Assembly: GCA_030038125.1 (NCBI GenBank)
Contig: JASHPL010000018.1
Coordinates: 1-54,599 of the forward strand
DNA from: Candidatus Sulfotelmatobacter sp.
Lineage (GTDB): Bacteria; Acidobacteriota; Terriglobia; Terriglobales; Acidobacteriaceae
Length of the DNA stretch: 54,599 bases
Reading direction: 5' to 3'
Below, one piece after another: positions 1-10,150 of this stretch. The notes under the pieces were generated by a model. It saw nothing but the letters and a program-made list of their open reading frames with translations, had not been told where the DNA came from and did no database searches. The position numbers were made by a program, and so were the translations under genes. How positions within the stretch are numbered: the stretch's first letter is position 1; every line of letters begins with the position of its first letter.

Positions 1-335
1 ACTCCGGCCGTATCCAGCGAACTGACCGAGTCGGTATGCAGGTCAAAGGCGTATTTGGTGCTCACCTTCATGGTGACTTCCACCGGGGTGAGAGCATGCC
101 CTTTGGCGATGCGGATGTGGGTTACGTTGCCGATATCAACGCCGCTCAAGCGCACCGGTGCCCCCTGCCGCAATCCCTCGGCATTGTCGAAGTAGGAGTA
201 AACGGTAATCCGAGGAGTAAACAGTCCAGTGGTTCCGGACATCAGGAAAAGAAGCACGGCCAGCGTGACACTGGCCACAATAACGGTGATCCCAACTCGC
301 AGCTGCGACCAGCGGAGTTGCTTCTGACTAGGCAA
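1..335 (-). CDS. MlaD/MCE-family lipid transport protein, N-terminal part (runs off the window edge)
   Basis: Reverse-strand translation from TTG at 335: LPSQKQLRWSQLRVGITVIVASVTLAVLLFLMSGTTGLFTPRITVYSYFDNAEGLRQGAPVRLSGVDIGNV. This is an N-terminal TM followed by an MCE-like 'GLRQGAPVRLSGVDIGNV' motif. Not in the supplied ORF list because it is open at the edge. Confidence 0.75.
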   Translation of the reverse strand, partial: MPSQKQLRWSQLRVGITVIVASVTLAVLLFLMSGTTGLFTPRITVYSYFDNAEGLRQGAPVRLSGVDIGNVTHIRIAKGHALTPVEVTMKVSTKYAFDLHTDSVSSLDTAG

Positions 336-454
336 GCCGAGCCCTCAATATGCCGAATTGCGGGCCGTTTTTCGGCCCCGCCAACAGCCCGGAATGGTGA
401 TTCATCCCCTGCCGCACGCCCACCGCAGAATCATAACAAAACCCCGGACCAGCT

Positions 455-2845
455 CTAAGCCGTTTTCCGGCGAAGAGCAGGAATCAGCGCCCAAGCGGAA
501 GCGTAGGCGGCTGCTCCGCACGCCAATGTCACGGTCAGTCCGAACTGGATGGCGATCACCATCGCCAGCACCGATCCCAGCACGCTCGCTGCAGCGTTCA
601 TCGCCCATGCCCATTCAATTGTGTTGTCGGTAGACGAAGGATGGTGCGGAACTTGAATGTCGGCTAACGCGCGCAGGCCAGTAGGAAACGGCATCCCCAT
701 GACGAATCCTAGTGGGATGAGGAGCACGCCGCTAATCAGCAGGCGATATTCAAAAGGTAATCCTACCAGTCCCGCCAGCCGGGCAGGCAGGAGGAATACA
801 TACGTCAATAGCGTAGCAACCACCAGAGCCAGCGGCAGCGCGCCCATTTCCGTCTGTGGCAGCCACAGGCGTGAGAACAGACTCCCCGCGCCGCTCGACA
901 GCAGCAGCAAAAAGATCACCATCGTCAAGGCGTAGGTGGGATGGCCGAGGAACAATACAAATCGCTGGATAAACGCAATTTCAACCAAAATGTAACCCAA
1001 GCCGATGGCAATGAAATAGAGCAACGGAATCGGCGAGTGACGCGCGTTCCCGCGCTTCAGAGCGAGCGGCAGAATCAGGAAGACTGTCACCGCGCACACG
1101 GAGACGATCAGCACCACCGCTAGCACAACCACACCCAGGTTTACTTTCCAATCGATGCCTTTTCGCAATCCGTTCTCGGTAAGGACTTGCCAAGGTCTCA
1201 AGGTGAAGAAAAAGAAGGGGGCATTATCGCTGACCGGCGCGACGTTATAGGCGTAGCCGCGCGCAAACCCGACAGGATCGTTGCTCGTAATCAGATCGGA
1301 AAACGGATTCCGACCCGGTTGCGACGGCAAGTACAGCGCGTTCAACACCGGATAGCGCACGAGACTCGAGCGTGTGGCAGCTTCCTCGTCTGCGGTAAAT
1401 GGCGACTTCTTCGCCAGAACCACGACCGGAATGCCATCGGTGTTGAGCTCTCCTTGCGAGGCGACAATGAAATGGTTAGCGGGATTGGCCACTCCCAACT
1501 GGTGCAAAGCGGCCATCGCGACCGCAACCACGCGCAACGCTTCCCGTGGGTGGCGGAACTCCCAGCGCGTAATCGCAACCATACCATCCGGTTTAAGATG
1601 CTCGAAGTACTCGCGGAATGCTTCGACGGTATACAGGCTGTTCTCACTCAGAGCGAACGCACCGGCCGCGGTGGAAGCCCAGGTGTCAACCAGAGTCATC
1701 TGCACCACGTCGAAGTGCTCCGTACTGGAGCGCAAGAATGAGCGGCCGTCACTGACGTGAATGTGGACTTCCGGCAAAAGATACAGGCGCTGGGAGTAGT
1801 CCGCGTAACGCTCGCGCATAATCGTGGTGGCGATGATGGGATTGATTTCAATTCCGGTTACGCTGGGGCTGCCATTGGCGACCGCGCGCAACACATCGAC
1901 TCCGCCGCCGGGGCCGATGATCGCGAAATCGCCGTGCGGTCGCAGAACGTTCGCCAGTGCCGGCGGGGCAGACATGAGATCGCGTTCCCACTCCGTTTCG
2001 TGCCATTTCGCGAGCTCCGCATTCATGATGTACGTAGAAGCGTCGGCGTCGATGACGATGGCCTTGGCCAGCCCCTGCCGATCCACTTCGACGCGGGAAA
2101 TGGCGTTCCATTTGGCGAACTCGACCCATGCCGGGTCGCGGAACATTCCCTTGGCGTAAACCACGTCGATCAAACGCCCGTTGTGATTCGTGGCTATGAG
2201 CAGGGCGAGCGTCAGAACCAACAGCGCCCCGCTGCGGCGCATGAACGGAGATTCTGACCAGATCATCGCCGCGATAGCCAGCGCAATCGCAGCCGTGAGA
2301 ATTGCGTTTGGTCCACCCACCCAGTTCAATAGCGGCACAACCGCAAGACAGGCTAAGGCTCCGCCGCATAGATCGGCCCCGTACAGCCGCGGTATGTGCT
2401 GCGATTCGCGTGCAAATACAACCGAGAACAGAAGCCCGGTCAAAAAAAATGGAATCGCCGCCGCAAGGTACATCGCCGTCAGTCGCAGGAAATTCTTCCC
2501 CGAAACATCGAGTGAAACGGGAATGTGCAACACAATTTCCAGCACCACCACCACAACGACCACGTTCGTCAGGCAGAGGCAGGCTGCCAGGCGGCGCGTT
2601 TCGATACGGGTCAACCGGGATTTCAGCAAATATGCAAAGACTCCGCCGGCTCCCATCCCCAGCAAAGCAATCGAAATTGCGAGAAACGCAAAATGATAAA
2701 AGAGCACGACCGAGAATAACCGGGTGAGCGAAAGCTCGAGCAGAAGAGCCGCAAAACTGGTGAGCGCCAGACCTGAAAGTAAGGTTCTTTCCGGAATTCT
2801 CCCCCGAATTGAATCAGAAGAAATCTGCGGAGAGGCAACGGCCAT
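455..2845 (-). CDS. Membrane protein with embedded spermidine synthase-like (SAM-fold) domain
   Basis: 796-aa ORF: N-terminal hydrophobic segments, central 'DFAIIGPGGGVDVLRAVANGSPSVTGIEINP' SAM-type nucleotide-binding motif, C-terminal TM segments. Confidence 0.8.
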   Translation of the reverse strand: MAVASPQISSDSIRGRIPERTLLSGLALTSFAALLLELSLTRLFSVVLFYHFAFLAISIALLGMGAGGVFAYLLKSRLTRIETRRLAACLCLTNVVVVVVVLEIVLHIPVSLDVSGKNFLRLTAMYLAAAIPFFLTGLLFSVVFARESQHIPRLYGADLCGGALACLAVVPLLNWVGGPNAILTAAIALAIAAMIWSESPFMRRSGALLVLTLALLIATNHNGRLIDVVYAKGMFRDPAWVEFAKWNAISRVEVDRQGLAKAIVIDADASTYIMNAELAKWHETEWERDLMSAPPALANVLRPHGDFAIIGPGGGVDVLRAVANGSPSVTGIEINPIIATTIMRERYADYSQRLYLLPEVHIHVSDGRSFLRSSTEHFDVVQMTLVDTWASTAAGAFALSENSLYTVEAFREYFEHLKPDGMVAITRWEFRHPREALRVVAVAMAALHQLGVANPANHFIVASQGELNTDGIPVVVLAKKSPFTADEEAATRSSLVRYPVLNALYLPSQPGRNPFSDLITSNDPVGFARGYAYNVAPVSDNAPFFFFTLRPWQVLTENGLRKGIDWKVNLGVVVLAVVLIVSVCAVTVFLILPLALKRGNARHSPIPLLYFIAIGLGYILVEIAFIQRFVLFLGHPTYALTMVIFLLLLSSGAGSLFSRLWLPQTEMGALPLALVVATLLTYVFLLPARLAGLVGLPFEYRLLISGVLLIPLGFVMGMPFPTGLRALADIQVPHHPSSTDNTIEWAWAMNAAASVLGSVLAMVIAIQFGLTVTLACGAAAYASAWALIPALRRKTA

Positions 2846-2939
2846 AAATGAATATGAGCCGACAGTCTAGCAGAAGACACCACAACAGAATGGCTTGCAG
2901 AAGGCGCAAGTCGTCGAAGCGGGTCCGAGGGGTCGTCAC

Positions 2940-2999
2940 GGATTTCCGCGGGATTCCGAGGGATTGATCCAGATTTATCCATGAAGATCCCTGAAATCC
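2940..2999. repeat. Imperfect inverted repeat in an intergenic gap
   Basis: GGATTTC (2940-2946)/GAAATCC (2993-2999) and AGGGAT (2959-2964)/ATCCCT (2987-2992), downstream of clpB. Confidence 0.45.
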
Positions 3000-3011
3000 G
3001 CGGCGTTCTTG

Positions 3012-5654
3012 TTATCGTTTTGTTTTCGCCGGTTCTTTCTCGCCCACGCGCTGGCTGACTTCGAACTTCATCTTGCCAGCCCGCTTGTCGGCATCGACGA
3101 TCACATGATCGCCGTGCAGCACTTCGCCATCGAGGATTTTCAGTGCCAGCGGATCTTGAATCAGCTTCTGGATTGCTCGCTTCAGCGGCCGCGCTCCGAA
3201 ATTCGGATCGAAGCCCTCGGTGAAGAGCAAGTCTTTCGCGGCATCGGTCAGTTCAAGCGAGATCTTGCGATCAGCCAACAGCCGGCGCACATCTTCCAGG
3301 CGTAGTTCGATGATTTTGACCAATTGCTCCTTCCCTAGCGGGTGGAAGACGATAATATCGTCCACGCGGTTCAGGAACTCTGGCCTAAAGTGTGCATGCA
3401 GAAGATTCAGGACCTGTTTCGTAGCTTCCTCGAGGTCCTGCTCCGAACGCAGATTTTCGGCCTGGAGGAGTTGTGACCCGATGTTCGACGTCATGATAAT
3501 GATCGTGTTCTTAAAGTCGACAACGCGCCCTCTCCCGTCGGTCAGTCGGCCGTCGTCCATGATCTGCAGCAGAACATTGAGCACGTCGGGATGGGCTTTT
3601 TCGATCTCGTCGAAAAGTACAACTGCGTAGGGACGTCGGCGCACTTGTTCCGTTAATTGCCCGCCTTCCTCATATCCAACATATCCTGGCGGGGCACCGA
3701 TGAGGCGAGCCACAGAATGTTTCTCCATGTACTCGGACATGTCGATGCGCAACAGCGCGTGCTCGTCATCGAATAGGAATTCGGCGAGCGCGCGGGCCAA
3801 TTCGGTTTTCCCGACACCCGTCGGTCCCAAAAAAATGAAAGACCCGATCGGTCGCTTGGGATCGCTTAAACCCGCTCGCGAGCGACGAATGGCATTGGAA
3901 ACGCGCTCCAGGGCCGCATCCTGGCCTACCACTCGCTGGCGCAGCCGGTCTTCCATGTTGATCAGCTTCTTGACTTCGCCTTCGAGCATTTTGGAGACAG
4001 GAATGCCAGTCCACTTCGACACAATACGCGCGACATCTTCCTCATCGACTTCCTCTTTGAGCATGCGGGACTGACCCTTGCTCTCCATCTGTTGGGTAAG
4101 CTTGGCCAGTTCCTTCTCCGTTTGCGGAATAAGGCCGTAGCGGATCTCAGCCACACGCTCGTTGTTGCCCTTGCGCAATTCTGCTTGCTCGTCAACTTTC
4201 AGCTTTTCGATTTTTTCTTTGAGCTCTCGCGCGCGTGCGATTTGCTCCTTCTCTTTTCTCCAGTTCGCTTTCAGCGCGTTCGAGCGCTCGCGAATCTCTG
4301 CCAATTCTTTTTCAATCGCACGGAGACGGTCCTTGGAATTGGGATCATCTTCCTTCTTCAATGCCTGCTTCTCGATTTCCAACTGCGTAGCCCTGCGTTC
4401 GAGCTGATCAATATCCGTCGGCAGGGAATCGATCTGGATGCGCAACGATGCCGCGGCTTCATCAATCAGATCAATGGCCTTATCCGGCAAGAAACGATCG
4501 GAGATATAGCGATGCGAGAGCGTGGCGGCGGCTACAATCGCCGAGTCCTTGATGCGCACGCCATGATGGACTTCGTACTTCTCCTTCAGGCCACGCAGAA
4601 TCGCAATCGTGTCTTCGACGTTTGGTTCGCCTACGAAAACGATCTGGAAACGACGCTCGAGCGCAGCGTCTTTTTCGATGTACTTACGGTATTCGTTCAG
4701 CGTGGTGGCGCCAATGGCGCGCAGCTCTCCGCGAGCCAGCGCCGGCTTCAGCATGTTGGACGCGTCAATCGCGCCTTCCGCCGCGCCAGCCCCAACCAGT
4801 GTGTGCAATTCGTCGATGAACAGAATGATCTGCCCCTGAGAATCTTCGATTTCCTTGAGAACAGCCTTGAGCCGATCTTCGAATTCGCCACGATATTTCG
4901 CACCCGCCAGCATCGCTCCGAGATCGAGCGCGACCACTCGCTTGTTCTTCAGAACTTCCGGAACGTCGCCGGAGATGATGCGCTGCGCCAGGCCTTCAAC
5001 GATAGCGGTCTTGCCGACCCCCGGCTCGCCAATGAGGACTGGATTGTTTTTCGTGCGCCGGGAAAGCACCTGAACCACGCGGCGGATTTCTTCGTCACGT
5101 CCGATGACAGGATCAAGTTTTCCGCGCCGTGCCTGCTCCGTTAGATCGCGGGCATAGCGTTCCAAAGCTTGATACTTGGCCTCGGGATTCTGATCCGTGA
5201 CTTTCTGGGATCCGCGGACAGCCGTCAGCGCTTTCAGAATGGCGTCATACGTCGCCCCGTGACGCGAGAGAATCTGCTGAGCCGCGTCCTGCTTCAGGTG
5301 TGTAATGGCAAGCAGCAGGTGCTCGGTGGAAACGTATTCATCCTTGAAGTTGGAAGCTTCTTTGAAAGCTTGATCAAGCAACTTGTTGGTGGTGTTTGAC
5401 AGGGTGGGCTGCGCGGATTCTCCGGACACTTTGGGCAGCTTTTCCAGTTCGCGATAGACCTCGTTTAGTACGGCCTGAGGCCCAACCCCGATTTTCTCAA
5501 GCACGGGTGGAACGATGCCTTCGTGATCTTCAAGCAATGCGGCGAGTAGATGCAGGGGCAGAAGCTCGGGATTGCCATGCTCGCTGGCGAGCTGGCTGGC
5601 GCGCTGGACGGCCTCCTGCGCTTTTACGGTAAATTTGTCCCATCGGATTGCCAC
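3012..5654 (-). CDS. clpB: ATP-dependent chaperone ClpB
   Basis: 880 aa; two AAA+ modules ([37 protein letters not shown]), ClpB middle coiled coil and N-domain '[35 protein letters not shown]'. Confidence 0.98.
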   Translation of the reverse strand: MAIRWDKFTVKAQEAVQRASQLASEHGNPELLPLHLLAALLEDHEGIVPPVLEKIGVGPQAVLNEVYRELEKLPKVSGESAQPTLSNTTNKLLDQAFKEASNFKDEYVSTEHLLLAITHLKQDAAQQILSRHGATYDAILKALTAVRGSQKVTDQNPEAKYQALERYARDLTEQARRGKLDPVIGRDEEIRRVVQVLSRRTKNNPVLIGEPGVGKTAIVEGLAQRIISGDVPEVLKNKRVVALDLGAMLAGAKYRGEFEDRLKAVLKEIEDSQGQIILFIDELHTLVGAGAAEGAIDASNMLKPALARGELRAIGATTLNEYRKYIEKDAALERRFQIVFVGEPNVEDTIAILRGLKEKYEVHHGVRIKDSAIVAAATLSHRYISDRFLPDKAIDLIDEAAASLRIQIDSLPTDIDQLERRATQLEIEKQALKKEDDPNSKDRLRAIEKELAEIRERSNALKANWRKEKEQIARARELKEKIEKLKVDEQAELRKGNNERVAEIRYGLIPQTEKELAKLTQQMESKGQSRMLKEEVDEEDVARIVSKWTGIPVSKMLEGEVKKLINMEDRLRQRVVGQDAALERVSNAIRRSRAGLSDPKRPIGSFIFLGPTGVGKTELARALAEFLFDDEHALLRIDMSEYMEKHSVARLIGAPPGYVGYEEGGQLTEQVRRRPYAVVLFDEIEKAHPDVLNVLLQIMDDGRLTDGRGRVVDFKNTIIIMTSNIGSQLLQAENLRSEQDLEEATKQVLNLLHAHFRPEFLNRVDDIIVFHPLGKEQLVKIIELRLEDVRRLLADRKISLELTDAAKDLLFTEGFDPNFGARPLKRAIQKLIQDPLALKILDGEVLHGDHVIVDADKRAGKMKFEVSQRVGEKEPAKTKR

Positions 5655-5864
5655 AAGTATTCTCCTAATTCCTCTTTACGTTCGTGTTCCGGTCAGACCT
5701 TCAACTGTCGATCGTGCAGATTTTTCTCGCTTCCGCTCCCTCAGTATTTTGAACCAACCTCTGTTCCCAGGCCAAGTTCAGAAACCATCCGGAAAAAATG
5801 AAGAGAGCCAGTTACGCGGGCCGAAGTTTGGCCTTTTCATAACAGCAGGCTCGATGATCGCACG

Positions 5865-6323
5865 CTACGCTTCGTCGAGGGCGTTGGCGTTCTTCAGGAA
5901 GAGAGAGCTACTTTCGTAGTCGATGACGGCGGCTTGTCTTTCAAAGACGTCAACCCCCAGGATCACATCCACTGCGTCCGAATCCTTCCGGGCGAGGGCC
6001 GCGTTCACGTGGCTAAAATCCATGGCATAGAGCGCCTTGGGGCGAGGCACGGCATGGTCGAGCTTCAGGCTGACATCGTGTATTTTAAACGTCTCCAGGT
6101 TCGTGCCACCGGCTCCGCCGCCCGTATGCCCCTCTGATATCAGGCTTAGTCCGAGTTCGCGGGCAAGTGGAAGACTCACAAGTGTCGCTCCGGCTCCAGT
6201 GTCAATAAGCACGCGGACCTTTCGTCCCTCGAGCGAGCCGCTGGTCTCAAAGTGTCCAGCTCCGTTGCGGGTTAATGGAATTCGCTGATATCCCTGAGAT
6301 TCAAGAAACGCCGCTAGAGACAT
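5865..6323 (-). CDS. Retropepsin-like aspartic protease domain protein
   Basis: 152 aa; 'VRVLIDTGAGATLVSLPLARELGL' (DTGA catalytic motif) and 'DVILGVDVFERQAAVIDYESSSLFL'. Confidence 0.8.
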   Translation of the reverse strand: MSLAAFLESQGYQRIPLTRNGAGHFETSGSLEGRKVRVLIDTGAGATLVSLPLARELGLSLISEGHTGGGAGGTNLETFKIHDVSLKLDHAVPRPKALYAMDFSHVNAALARKDSDAVDVILGVDVFERQAAVIDYESSSLFLKNANALDEA

Positions 6324-6343
6324 GATCTCCTCCCAAGTGAGCT

Positions 6344-6384
6344 AAAAATTAGGAGGCGGTCAAGTCTGCCGCCTCCCCTAATTT
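6344..6384 (-). terminator. Hairpin terminator downstream of hsp20 (possibly bidirectional)
   Basis: AAATTAGGAGGCGG...CCGCCTCCCCTAATTT stem with a 2-nt bulge. On the minus strand it is followed by TAATTTTT. Confidence 0.7.
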
Positions 6385-6441
6385 CAAGCTGCCGAGCTTC
6401 GCTCGATCGAACGGGCGTGAGCGTCCGTCCTGATACCAAAC

Positions 6442-6933
6442 TTACGCGGCTTTGCTGGGGCCCTTCGCTTCGATCTGCTTTTCGGAGCCGACGTTGACCT
6501 TAATCTGCTTCGGCTTGGCTTCGGCTTTCTTGGGCAAAGTGATGTTCAGCACTCCCTTTTCGTAATTCGCCGAGACCTTGTCCGTGTCTACGGTCGTGGG
6601 AAGTGTGAAGGTGCGAGTGAAGCTGCCATACTGTCGCTCCACGCGCCGATAGTTCTCCTCTTTCTCTTCCTTTTCGATCTTGCGCTCACCCTGTACGGTC
6701 AAAGTGTTGTTCTCGACACGCACGTTGATGTCTTTCTCATCGATGCCGGGCACTTCGATCTTCAATGTGACCTTGTGCTCGTCTTCGTAGACGTCAACAG
6801 CAGGGGCAAAGCTGGTGCTGGTAAGGGATTCATCCCGGCCAACATCGTTAAAGGACTGGCGGAACAGGCGGTTCATGCGGTCCTGTAACGTGGCAAATTC
6901 ACGGAACGGCTCCCAACGGGTCAATACTGTCAT
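6442..6933 (-). CDS. Hsp20/alpha-crystallin small heat-shock protein
   Basis: MTVLTRWEPFREFATLQDRMNRLF...; alpha-crystallin core 'VTLKIEVPGIDEKDINVRVENNTLTVQGERK'. Start trimmed to ATG 6933, preceded by GGAGGAG; the supplied ORF is 29 codons longer. Confidence 0.95.
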   Translation of the reverse strand: MTVLTRWEPFREFATLQDRMNRLFRQSFNDVGRDESLTSTSFAPAVDVYEDEHKVTLKIEVPGIDEKDINVRVENNTLTVQGERKIEKEEKEENYRRVERQYGSFTRTFTLPTTVDTDKVSANYEKGVLNITLPKKAEAKPKQIKVNVGSEKQIEAKGPSKAA

Positions 6934-7049
6934 GGCTAAGTCTCCTCCTTCAAATGTCGTTTGGTTCCAAGTTTGTTGAATTCGAGACTGGCCTCCGATA
7001 TTGCAGAAGGCTGCAGTCACTTGATTAGACGCGTTATTAGCACAAAGGA

Positions 7050-7078
7050 AGCATAAAATATGAGCATATTATTGTCAA
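7050..7078 (-). promoter_or_regulatory. Sigma-70-like promoter for hsp20
   Basis: Minus strand TTGACA (7078-7073), 17-nt spacer, TATGCT (7055-7050). Confidence 0.6.
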
Positions 7079-7092
7079 TATGTGTATTTAAT

Positions 7093-8316
7093 TTATAATA
7101 AATAACTTACGTGTGCTATGACGCACTTCAGATATCCTGTTTCTGGGACATTCAGCAAAATGGGATGATCCTTGGCTTGCCCTCTGACTTCGATCAACTG
7201 TACCCTCCGGTGCGCGTCCAAGGCAGCTTCTAACAGCATCTGCAGGAAGCTCGCCAGGCTCACGTGATATGAACACGAGCAACTGACGAGGACCCCGCCA
7301 GGTCTCAGCATCTTCAGAGCACGAAGGTTGAGTTCCTTATAGCCGCGCAAAGCCGATTCCAGATCACGCTTGGTTTTGGCGAACGCCGGCGGGTCAAGGA
7401 CGATGCAGTCGTACCTTCGATCGGAAGCCGCATAGTCCTTGAGAAGGTCAAAGGCGTTGCCCTCGATCCACTCGATCTCTCGTCTGTTCAGCACCGCGTT
7501 CTGATCTGCAAGTTCCAGCGCAGGGCGGGAACTGTCTACGCCTGTCACGCGTGAGCAGTGCGGGGCCAGATGCAGCGCGAATCCTCCTTGGTAACAAAAA
7601 ACATCGAGGGCTTCACCTTGTGCATGCTGCGCGGCTGCGGCATAGTTCTCGCGCTGATCGAGAAATGCGCCCGTCTTCTGCCCTTCGAGAGCGCCATAAT
7701 GGAACTGAATGCTGTTCATCGTGAAGATCGTCGCGGATTTCTCGCCATACAACAAGCCGGAGCGACGTGGAGAAAGACTCTCGAGCTCCCGCACCCGCGG
7801 GTCGACTCGCTCTGCAATCGCTGTGGGTTGGATCAGGTCGTTGATAACAGAGATGAGGCTTTCGCGAACCGGGTTGGCGTCCATGGCTTGCGTGAGGATT
7901 TGCAGCGAAACGATGTCGTTGTAACGGTCGACGATCAACCCGGGAAGGAAATCGGCTTCACTGAAGACCAAGCGGTAGGCGTTCGTATCGCGAACCACCG
8001 ATTTGCGGTAGGCAATGGCACCCTCGACGCGTCGTCGAAGCACAGTCAGGAAATCGTCCACCCTATTGGTCGAGATCAAACGAAGCGCAATCTGCGATGA
8101 GCTCGAAAACAGGGCAGTACCGAAGAAATTGCTGCTGGGTCCGAAAACCGCAACTATGGAACCAGGGGCGACCCCATCAGACGTGAGAATGTCGGAACGG
8201 TACACCCAAACATGACCTGCTTTTAGACGAGACGCGCCCCGTGCGGAGATTTTTATTTTCGGCAACGCCGATGGTGGATCTTCGGCCATACTTCCCATAT
8301 TACCTGCGGGTGACAT
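7093..8316 (-). CDS. RlmI-like class I SAM-dependent rRNA (cytosine-C5) methyltransferase
   Basis: 407 aa; N-terminal PUA-like region, 'EALDVFCYQGGFALHLA', 'YDCIVLDPPAFAKTKRDLE', 'VSCSCSYHVS'. Confidence 0.9.
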   Translation of the reverse strand: MSPAGNMGSMAEDPPSALPKIKISARGASRLKAGHVWVYRSDILTSDGVAPGSIVAVFGPSSNFFGTALFSSSSQIALRLISTNRVDDFLTVLRRRVEGAIAYRKSVVRDTNAYRLVFSEADFLPGLIVDRYNDIVSLQILTQAMDANPVRESLISVINDLIQPTAIAERVDPRVRELESLSPRRSGLLYGEKSATIFTMNSIQFHYGALEGQKTGAFLDQRENYAAAAQHAQGEALDVFCYQGGFALHLAPHCSRVTGVDSSRPALELADQNAVLNRREIEWIEGNAFDLLKDYAASDRRYDCIVLDPPAFAKTKRDLESALRGYKELNLRALKMLRPGGVLVSCSCSYHVSLASFLQMLLEAALDAHRRVQLIEVRGQAKDHPILLNVPETGYLKCVIAHVSYLL

Positions 8317-8452
8317 TGGGCTTAAGGACAGTGGCCGGGTGAATCCTGGGCGGAATCACGGCCATAGCCAAAGACATGTTTGGGTAAATTGATTCCCTGG
8401 AGTCTGTGATCGTCAGAAGTATAGTCACTCAGACCAAGGCAATGGGAACTAG

Positions 8453-8477
8453 AAAAAACGGGGAGCCGAAGCTCCCC
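8453..8477 (-). terminator. Strong intrinsic terminator on the minus strand
   Basis: Minus strand GGGGAGC-TTCG-GCTCCCC-GTTTTTT: perfect 7-bp stem with tetraloop and U-tract. Confidence 0.8.
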
Positions 8478-8626
8478 AAAGTGAAGCGACAGAGGCGTTA
8501 TTCTTCTAAATAGAATCCAGTAGCCGGGAAAAAGTTGTCCTTTTCCAGACAAACATTTCAGGGTACGCGGGTACCGGAGTAATCAGACTGAAGTGATTCA
8601 GGTTTCAAGCCAAATGACGAGGTCCA

Positions 8627-9532
8627 ATGGAAATTCCCATCAGAACGGGGCGGGAAGGTCTTGTGCAGGTCGCGCCGCAGCTCCCGGAGGGCGTCGAAGA
8701 GTGCTGGATGGATCTCGATGGCGCTCGCATGCGCTATCTTCGGGCGGGGTCGGGACCTGCGCTGATCCTGCTGCATGGGCTTCTAGGTTATTCGTTTTCA
8801 TGGCGATTCACCATGCCGGCTCTGACGCCCTATGCCACCACTTACGCGCCGGACCTACTCGGGGCAGGGTTTTCCGACCGGCCTGCAGGGATTGATCATT
8901 CCATGCGAGCCACGGCGCTGCGGGTACTGCGTTTTGCGGAGAATCTTGGGCTGGCGCCCTTTGATCTGTTAGGCACGTCGCGGGGCGGCGCCGTGGCCAT
9001 GTCGGCTGCGGCGGAATCGATCGGTGCGAACAGGGGTAATCCGCTGGTGCGACGGCTGATCCTGGTGGCCCCAGTTAATCCTTATTCGGCGCATGGGCGC
9101 GACTTGGCGTCGTTCGCGGGCAGCAATATCGGAGCGCCGCTAGTGCGTTTCCTCCTGGAGCGGATGCCGTTTCTCTATCCCTATTGGCATGGCCGGATGT
9201 TCGGCGATAAGAGACACATCCCACCAGACAGCCTGGGAGGGTACAAGGCTCCGCTCGCCCTGCCGAATTTGTTCGAGCACGGGCTGAGCATTGTGAAAAC
9301 CTGGACTACTGATCTGGACGAACTCGAAGCCCTGCTGCCCGAGTTGGCGCCTATTCCAACGCTATTTATGTGGGGAAGCAGGGATCCCGCGGTTTACGCT
9401 TCGTCGCTGGAGCCACTCGCGCGATATTTTCCGAAATCGCGCTCCATCGTATTTCCTGGCGTGGGACACTTGCCTTACGAAGAATGTGCCGAGGACTTCA
9501 ATCGACAATTAATAAAGTTTCTGACGGCCTGA
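8627..9532 (+). CDS. Alpha/beta-fold hydrolase
   Basis: 301 aa; 'PALILLHGLLGYSFSWRFTMPAL', nucleophile elbow 'LLGTSRGGAVAM', C-terminal 'VFPGVGHLPYEE'. Confidence 0.92.
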   Translation: MEIPIRTGREGLVQVAPQLPEGVEECWMDLDGARMRYLRAGSGPALILLHGLLGYSFSWRFTMPALTPYATTYAPDLLGAGFSDRPAGIDHSMRATALRVLRFAENLGLAPFDLLGTSRGGAVAMSAAAESIGANRGNPLVRRLILVAPVNPYSAHGRDLASFAGSNIGAPLVRFLLERMPFLYPYWHGRMFGDKRHIPPDSLGGYKAPLALPNLFEHGLSIVKTWTTDLDELEALLPELAPIPTLFMWGSRDPAVYASSLEPLARYFPKSRSIVFPGVGHLPYEECAEDFNRQLIKFLTA

Positions 9533-9755
9533 GCAAGGACTGCTTTGAAATGCCACGGTCATTCTTGACCGAGGAGTTCGCTTTACGGGGGCATCCAGCC
9601 AGTTAATCTCAATTTTCTTTTTCACAGGAGACATTACCATGAAGCGCCTATAATGCCGCTGTCGCAGGCGACTGCCGCGCACACGGAGTTGTTTGTGTCC
9701 GTGGCGGCCAAAGAGATCGGTTGCGTCCGAGCCGCAATTCGGACAGGAGGAATGC

Positions 9756-10055
9756 ATGAAGAATATCGGGTTTCTCACGCTGGTAATCCTGACAACAGTT
9801 CTGCTGACGCTGGCGTTCACAGCGGCAGCCTCTCCCAAAACGACCGCTCCAGTCGCGGTCGCTGCGGTTCCGGCAGCGGCCCTGGCAGCCATGCCTGCCG
9901 AACATCCCGAAATTCACGCCGCCTTGGAAGCGATGCACAACGCCAAGGACCACTTGGAACATGCCGCTCATGATTTCGACGGACATAGGGTGGAATCGAT
10001 CAAGCACCTCGATGCTGCCATCCACGAAGCGGAAATCTGCGAACGCATGCCGTAA
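9756..10055 (+). CDS. Small secreted protein with Ala-rich N-terminus and His/Ala-rich helical C-terminus
   Basis: ATG 9756 with GGAGG upstream; signal-like MKNIGFLTLVILTTVLLTLAFTAAASP, then HPEIHAALEAMHNAKDHLEHAAHDFDGHRVESIKHLDAAIHEAEICERMP; followed by a terminator. Confidence 0.75.
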   Translation: MKNIGFLTLVILTTVLLTLAFTAAASPKTTAPVAVAAVPAAALAAMPAEHPEIHAALEAMHNAKDHLEHAAHDFDGHRVESIKHLDAAIHEAEICERMP

Positions 10056-10088
10056 GCGCAGCTTGAAATCAGATTTTCAAAAATCAAA

Positions 10089-10112
10089 GGCAGCGTCAAC
10101 GCGCTGCCTTTT
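10089..10112 (+). terminator. Intrinsic terminator after the small secreted protein
   Basis: GGCAGCG-TCAACG-CGCTGCC-TTTT. Confidence 0.75.
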
Positions 10113-10150
10113 CAGTTTGCCGCTGTCTTCCACTTAGACTCATCAGAAGT

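Noticed and set aside
36-458. Plus-strand 140-aa ORF at the left edge
   Set aside because: Antisense to the MlaD/MCE N-terminus; low-complexity, Pro/Arg-rich translation.
4092-5144. 350-aa plus-strand ORF antisense to clpB
   Set aside because: Lies wholly inside the unmistakable ClpB coding sequence on the other strand; composition-driven shadow ORF without recognisable domains.
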